NCBI GenBank assembly: GCA_036320915.1
Contig: JAXBDG010000002.1
Location: 682,001 to 746,000, forward strand
DNA from: Linnemannia elongata
Lineage: Eukaryota > Mortierellomycota > Mortierellomycetes > Mortierellales > Mortierellaceae
Length of the DNA: 64,000 nt
Direction of reading: 5' to 3'
In this document: one piece after another, positions 59,601 to 64,000 of the stretch
Numbering within the stretch: position 1 is the first letter of the stretch
How the letters are laid out: each line of letters opens with the position of its first letter
Made by a program: the position numbers and the translations under genes
Notes under the pieces: model-generated
What the model was told of the DNA's origin: nothing
Database searches by the model: none
What the model saw: the letters and a program-made list of their open reading frames with translations, nothing else

Positions 59601-61973
59601 CATGTACTCTTTCGCCGACCATACAGCTTGATTCCGGAATAACAGTGCCGTTTGTGGACCTTGCGCATACATCTCGACATAGTTCTCGATCTGCTCCTTG
59701 GAGAAGGGAGCAATGACAGCTTCTTGGAAATTTTCCTGCGAGCCAGCGGTGTAGTGATCTGTCGGCCGTGGCTTGAAGCGATCAATGTAACTAGGTCCGA
59801 GGAACTGAGTGCGGCAGCTAATGACCATCTTGGTGTTCCACTGTCCTGGCTGGTTCAGCATGTTGCTCCGGTGCAAATTGACCAATTGTTGACTCTCGTC
59901 GTACCCATCGCAGATAAGGATGAGTTGGCGATGCAGTTTCATCTCTTGGATCTGGTCATCGCTAAAGTTGTTGGCCCTCAGCTGCTTGGCGATTAGGTCC
60001 GAGCTGGGGCGGTCAATGGCAGGAAGGTTGATGAACAATGGGATGGGTCCGCCTTGCTTATAGTCGGTCCAGAGTTGATGCTCAAGATGGAGATTGAATG
60101 TTGATTTCCCTGACCCAGAGTCGCCTAGGATCAACATCACTTCACGCTCGCTTGCCAGGAACTCCAGTACTTTCTCCAGGAGAGGAAAAGTGTCGCCGTC
60201 TTTGGCCCACAGACTGGCTTTGGCAAATGGCTGGATGTAAAGTGATAGAAGACTCTGTTCCAACCTGACGACTTTGTGCTTGTAGAGATCATATTCAAGA
60301 GGAGGGATCTTTTGAACGCGAGCGAGCGTCGGGGACGATGCAGGCAGAGGAAGACGGTTCCTGAGCGGGTAAGGAAGACGGATGGAAGTGTCTTGATCCT
60401 GGTTGAGGAGCTTCAACAGAGCAAGAGCACTGGCTCTGACGACCTCGTCAGCAGTGGCTCCGAGTTGGCGGATGATGTTCAGCATCCAGGTACGGACGCT
60501 CGCATCCTGGCCCCAATTTGGATCGTTCCTGAACAGCTCTCCCAGAAGATCGACGGCGTGCAAGCGGACGTTGGTATCCCAGATAGTGTCGGATGCGATC
60601 TCGCCTAGCAGCTGGCAAACACCCCATTGGAACAAAGGGTCACGGCGACAGGGTGCCTCATAGATGAGTACGTTGAGATCCTTGAGTTGACCAGTTTGGA
60701 CAAGGGCATAGGCGGCACGGACGGCGGTGTACCATGGACGCTTCTGTCCAGACCCGAGCCCCTTCTCCATACTCTCAAGCACGCCTTGGCCACTCTCCAT
60801 TAGTGTATAGACACCATTGTAGACACTACTAGCAACTTCAACGACGCCACCAAGGGTCTCCTGCAGCTTGCCGAGTCCTTCGAGAACTGCTCCTAGATCC
60901 AACTTAAACACAGCCGAGACCTTGACGAGCCCATCGACAACCCCAGTAGAATGTCGCAGAATGGCCTGCAGCGGAGTCTCGTTATTAGGCACATACTGGA
61001 GCGCTTGGAACGCGTAGCATGCCTGATACATCAAGTATGGATCTGAGCTGGTCCTCAAACCCGACAGCACTCCATACAGAGGCTCATGCTCTTCAACTCG
61101 ATCCAAGTCCTTGACCTTATGCTCCGCCATAACATCAAGCAGCCTCGAGACAGTCAAAGTGAGATGGAAAGGATGAATTGAGGATTGCTGGTGGGTGTCC
61201 TGCAGACGAACTCTGAGGACGCGGAGAATTTTTACCAGGTCATCAGGGAGCAAAGCATCGTAGGGAGCAGATTGGACTAATTGCACCAGACCCTGTAGCA
61301 AATCGACGTCCAGAAGCACAGCCTGGTCGAATGCTGTGATGGTGCACGAAAGCAACTTGCGAAAGTGTTCGTTATCCAGAACAGGCCCAATAAGGACCAT
61401 CTCCGCGATCTCAGTCGAGGCTTTGAGTGTGTCTTTCGTAAACTCATCCACCATGCGAGTTCCTAGCCAGCGCAAACGTTCCTGCTCGACGGGGTCTTGT
61501 TTCATAGAGCCGATCCAGGCAAGTTGCGCAGCTGTGTCTGACGACAAAACTCGCGAGGGAACCACTTGCTGGTTGATGGGATCGCCAACCTTGGGGAGCA
61601 AGTCAATGCACAAGGCAAGCTGGGGAGTGGTGTCGATGCGGGCACCGACTTTGGGTAAAGTGATGAGTATGACAGGTGGGTTGATATTTTGCCGGAAGAC
61701 GTCCAAGCGAGGTATGGTCGACAGAGCTGACGGCTGGGCATTGGGGGCAGAGCTTTTGACCTCGGCGGTGGAGACTGCATGGTCGATGTTGACATTGTGC
61801 TCGGCATTGACAGTGGAGAGGTGATGAAGAGTCGCCTTACTACCCTTAGATTGCTTGGCTTTGGACTCTGAGCTGGAAGACCGAAAAAGGTTGAAGATCT
61901 TCCACTTGCGTACACGCTGGCACGGGGCAGTCTTGCGGTCAGGGTGTGAGGTTGGATGCGATTCCTTGGCCAT
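56700..61973 (-). CDS. STAND (NACHT-like) protein with ARM-like, pentapeptide and WD40 repeats
   Basis: A large NLR-architecture protein, 1,757 aa from ATG 61973, in a single exon. Order: basic/Ser N-terminus; helical ARM/HEAT-like region (about 100-560); NACHT-type NTPase with P-loop GDSGSGKST (about 616-624), Walker B LILICDGYDES (about 683-693) and MVISCRT; a helical region containing VKELVKNPFLLTLAL; pentapeptide repeats (ADLRG, ADLSD, ADLTG, VDLSR, ADLSH; about 1037-1095); and 14 WD40 repeats, consistent with two seven-bladed propellers. Such proteins are ligand-gated ATPase switches used in non-self recognition or signalling in fungi; its role is unknown. The frame stays open upstream to 62330, but that segment looks like leader with a possible intron (GTAAAC near 62085 to TAG near 61985). 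Confidence 0.88.
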   Translation of the reverse strand: MAKESHPTSHPDRKTAPCQRVRKWKIFNLFRSSSSESKAKQSKGSKATLHHLSTVNAEHNVNIDHAVSTAEVKSSAPNAQPSALSTIPRLDVFRQNINPPVILITLPKVGARIDTTPQLALCIDLLPKVGDPINQQVVPSRVLSSDTAAQLAWIGSMKQDPVEQERLRWLGTRMVDEFTKDTLKASTEIAEMVLIGPVLDNEHFRKLLSCTITAFDQAVLLDVDLLQGLVQLVQSAPYDALLPDDLVKILRVLRVRLQDTHQQSSIHPFHLTLTVSRLLDVMAEHKVKDLDRVEEHEPLYGVLSGLRTSSDPYLMYQACYAFQALQYVPNNETPLQAILRHSTGVVDGLVKVSAVFKLDLGAVLEGLGKLQETLGGVVEVASSVYNGVYTLMESGQGVLESMEKGLGSGQKRPWYTAVRAAYALVQTGQLKDLNVLIYEAPCRRDPLFQWGVCQLLGEIASDTIWDTNVRLHAVDLLGELFRNDPNWGQDASVRTWMLNIIRQLGATADEVVRASALALLKLLNQDQDTSIRLPYPLRNRLPLPASSPTLARVQKIPPLEYDLYKHKVVRLEQSLLSLYIQPFAKASLWAKDGDTFPLLEKVLEFLASEREVMLILGDSGSGKSTFNLHLEHQLWTDYKQGGPIPLFINLPAIDRPSSDLIAKQLRANNFSDDQIQEMKLHRQLILICDGYDESQQLVNLHRSNMLNQPGQWNTKMVISCRTQFLGPSYIDRFKPRPTDHYTAGSQENFQEAVIAPFSKEQIENYVEMYAQGPQTALLFRNQAVWSAKEYMAMLTTIPNVKELVKNPFLLTLALKTLPRLATLNNDLSSIRVTRVGLYDMFIDQWLETNRRRLQSNTLSVEELNAFHLLADDGFIVCGISYLLRLSKAIFQEQDGNPVVKYIHRHDKDSWKAEFFGTDPEVKLLRDASPLMRTGNQYRFVHRSMLEYLLSRVIYNPVKVDEQDFDSPIVTAYPASLIHDTDNPLYQRSLLEEPSIIQFLCDRVSQDLTFGQQLRAIIDQSKTDSSAVIAATNAITILVRAGVAFHNADLRGIKIPGADLSDGQFDSAQLQGADLTGVDLSRSWLRQADLSHAKLEHVRFGELPYLKVEGSVHNCAYSSDGRMLAVSLWAEGLGIAIFDTFTWQRLHLITGTEYVISVAFSPDGRRLVSGEWKGAVRLWDSTSGEELLVMKGHTDLVRSLAYSPCGSRIASAGGKTVRLWDALTGECLFVVEGHTDLVRSVKYSSDGQQLVSGSKDGTIRFWNSGTGEPGVVWNPSLGEIHNLAISPDGRWIASGHDDGKVRLWDVVSGSPGSILQSHTKTVKGIAFSPDSQSIVSGMDSRVMLWDAPTGTLISSFDGHSHSVYGVTFSPDGLTLVSGSDDGTLRLWETSSSPSRTVVQNQISDAVKVAYSPDGPSVLFIDRLGVLRQGDATTGEGGSVSFEFPNLEVIYSLAFSSDVSQIAAGCVDGSVRSWDRGTGAAAPVLEGHSSAVRLVAYSTCGRWIASSDDDRTVRMWDFRDTEKRYVLIDAGAGNDSEIVGLKFSPTDHQLAVCSEGGKVWLFNPETGALLTSKKLVEGSILALDYSPNGQQLAFSTDTSIALWDLQSDEPGLELNVPVSSDDPFGKSMAVTYSPCGQILASFNEAYIVHLWHRHSTKENIESWSCAVMLRVFSAQVTGLSWNPVAPMEFITASDDGSVRAWRVSSDDGTVAVKMLWGTNLRRLCTAGVVLEGATGLSPTHHMLLTQRSSFAKGSSSHNA

Positions 61974-64000
61974 GGTATATGCACTAATAGTAGACAGAGT
62001 AGCAATCGTGACATTGAACATTAGGCTGGATTTCAAACACACACAAAAGATCTGAAAGCGCAATGTCCTTGTTGCCTGTTTACCTCGGAGGAGATCAAAG
62101 TCCTTCGTTGATGTGTCGGAGACTGGGCAAGGTTGAAACGATGTGGTACAGAAAGAGCCGAAAAAAAAAGCAAGGCATGGTGAGTTAGTGTCAAATGGGA
62201 GTACAGTAGTGCTCTTCCCGCGGAGCTGAGTAACAAACAACTTACATTGAGAAAAAACACAAGGCTGATATTGTTTCTTGCTTCGTCTGTTTGGTTGACG
62301 GGCGCTGCTCGAGAAGAAATCTATATGCATGTAAAGCGTTGGTCAACAATTGTGGGCGTAAAGGGAGTTATGAAGTGGCCACACACTGGCAAGTGGTCAA
62401 TGATGGCCTACCTGAGTGGAAGTTAACAGAATTTTTTTTCGGTTGTATTTGTTGTAGCTCTTGGTCCGTTGTGGGCAGATGCTTGGAAAAACTAGAAAGG
62501 AAGTTGCCATGTTATAGTCGGACGGAAGGAGTTAGCACGCGTTAAACAGAACACGAAAGTTTCTTTGTGCAGGCACAATTGTTCAGTAACAAAGCTTGTC
62601 GAACCTGGTAAGAACGTTGTTCTGTTCTTTTTTTTCTGGGGTGCTGGCTGTATTGGAGAACGACAACGAGAGAGGCAGGCAATTGCTTTTAGGCGGGAAA
62701 GGTAACGACTGATTGAAATGTGAAAGTTGAGGTTAGGATGTGTTCTGCAAATATAATTGCATTATAGAAACTGGGCTATCGAACATGAGGGCTATACCTC
62801 TCCAAGCTTGAGGTGCTCGATACTTGTTGAAGCAAGACGGGCAAGCACGCAGAAGGGCGGTTGACTGAGCGTGGGGAAGGCGAGAAAGAGAACGTTGGAC
62901 GATGGAAAATATGTTGGAATGACCAACGTAGGTAAGGTGTAATAAGGGACAAGGAGACTGGCGGTGAAGAAGACGAATAACTGTGGTGGAGAGTAGCGAC
63001 GAAAGGAGCAGGGTGAGTGTTGCAAAGTGGAAAGAGAGAAAGATGGAGGGAGCAGAAGAAAGAAAGTAAATAAAGAGACGCCCCATGGTATGCATGTAAG
63101 CATGCTTTGTAGTTTTAGTTTGCTTGCTTGTTCTCTGACAGAGTACACCTTTCCTTACCTTGCCCCTGCAGACAATGCAATCACGCATGGCGCCACCAGG
63201 CTTGCTTTCTTGCTTGTCGTCGTTTTGTTTTTTACTTGCTATATGTTGATTGGTTAATTACACTTTGTGTAAGACAAAAACGCATGCAATGGTGGGACTA
63301 ACTGAAATGAGCATGGGAAAAGCATTGATTGGCAAGACGCATGCAAATACCATAGAAATTCAATCGCCGAAAAATCTTTCACACAGGACAAAAAGTCGTA
63401 AGCGCGAAAACGAAATAAGTACGTGTGATTAAAAAGTGATCATCAAACTAGGTCCTCGCCAGTCAAACTGGTATGTCTTATTAAGAATCACTCAGAAGCT
63501 GCATGCCTGACCATCGCAACGTTTACCCAACTTGCCAACGGTAGTTCGAAAGGAGAAGAAAGCCACAATACTCTCTTCTATGTAATTTTTTTTCTTTCTT
63601 TGATAACTCTATATTCAGGCGTGCACGCATTCTTGTGTATTTTTTTACGATATTTCGTCTACTGTGCCCGACATGATTTTTGCTGGCATTTCCCTGTTGC
63701 ACAGAGAACAGACAAATATGTCCTTCATAGTCATGTCCAACACCACCGGCAATGCCACAGTCCATACCCGAAAGGTTTGTCCAAAGAAGATGGAAACGTC
63801 GAATTTATTGAGATTGCCATTCAATTCATCCACGTACTTGGTTTTCCATTGCTCCATTGTTTCTTGTATCGTTCCTGTTATCCTGATGTTCCTTGATAGA
63901 TGATAATATGGTATACAGGAAAACTAGGCGTTACTCTACCATGGTGGGTGGATGTGATCGATTGCAGGAAAGGGCGAAGAGGAGGGGAAGGGGAGAGGGG
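61974..64000. other. STAND upstream region and right edge, no convincing gene
   Basis: Contains the STAND 5' leader, then 1.5 kb without a supported gene. The least random-looking frame is on the minus strand at 63645-63857 (70 codons, with SIFFGQTFRVWT and CSLCNREMP), which I do not recognise; a gene running off the right edge cannot be excluded. Confidence 0.5.

Noticed and set aside
63645..63857. Minus-strand 70-codon frame near the right edge
   Set aside because: It looks less random than its neighbours but has no recognised motif, no clear splice partners within the window, and competing frames on the other strand.

Overview
This window is nuclear DNA of a filamentous fungus. The protein genes are split by many short GT-AG introns (roughly 55-150 nt, a few above 1 kb), intergenic DNA is rich in pyrimidine tracts and long A/T runs, and the gene set is fungal (Zn2Cys6 factor, SLT2-type MAP kinase, GCN20-type ABCF). 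The saposin-domain sphingomyelinases and the ARM-NACHT-pentapeptide-WD40 protein resemble families I associate with Mortierellomycotina/Mucoromycota, so that is my best guess. The lineage is inference; no marker gene is present.

Layout. 1-1093: 3' part of a phytanoyl-CoA dioxygenase-like gene (+). 4411-11832: two tandem secreted acid-sphingomyelinase-like genes (+). 12381-16126: F-box/WD40-like protein (-). 18424-21053: GCN20/ABCF3-type ABC protein (-). 21554-22364: secreted GH16 glucanase (-), divergent from a Zn2Cys6 transcription factor at 24232-28078 (+). 28428-32588: eleven-exon PP2A B56 regulatory subunit (-). 33764-41671: two identical, convergent tRNA-Ala(TGC) genes with a 7.4 kb Mutator-like DNA transposon between them. 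41853-41925: tRNA-Phe(GAA). 46089-48819: bHLH transcription factor (+). 50140-51369: HUT1/SLC35B1-type transporter (-). 53771-55954: SLT2/MPK1-type MAP kinase (+). 56700-61973: 1,757-residue STAND (NLR-like) protein (-). The last 2 kb has no convincing gene.

Most of the window is ordinary housekeeping and signalling genes with no evident shared pathway. The exception is the transposon at 33878-41282. It has about 32-bp terminal inverted repeats, a probable short target duplication, and two divergent genes. The rightward gene can be spliced in one continuous frame into a 1,366-residue protein joining a Ulp1-like cysteine protease with a full H/D/Q/C set, an acidic pentapeptide-repeat linker, a FAR1-like zinc domain, a DDE MULE transposase core, a SWIM finger and a zinc knuckle. 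Between the transposase core and the SWIM finger lie three tandem copies of one 81-nt symmetric exon with its intron, which looks like exon birth by duplication of an intron-containing segment. The leftward gene encodes a zinc-finger/coiled-coil-like protein of unknown role. This element is the best candidate for something undescribed; the STAND protein is second.

Exon boundaries were placed by hand from splice signals, reading phase and protein-family continuity. Every multi-exon model given here has summed exon lengths divisible by three.
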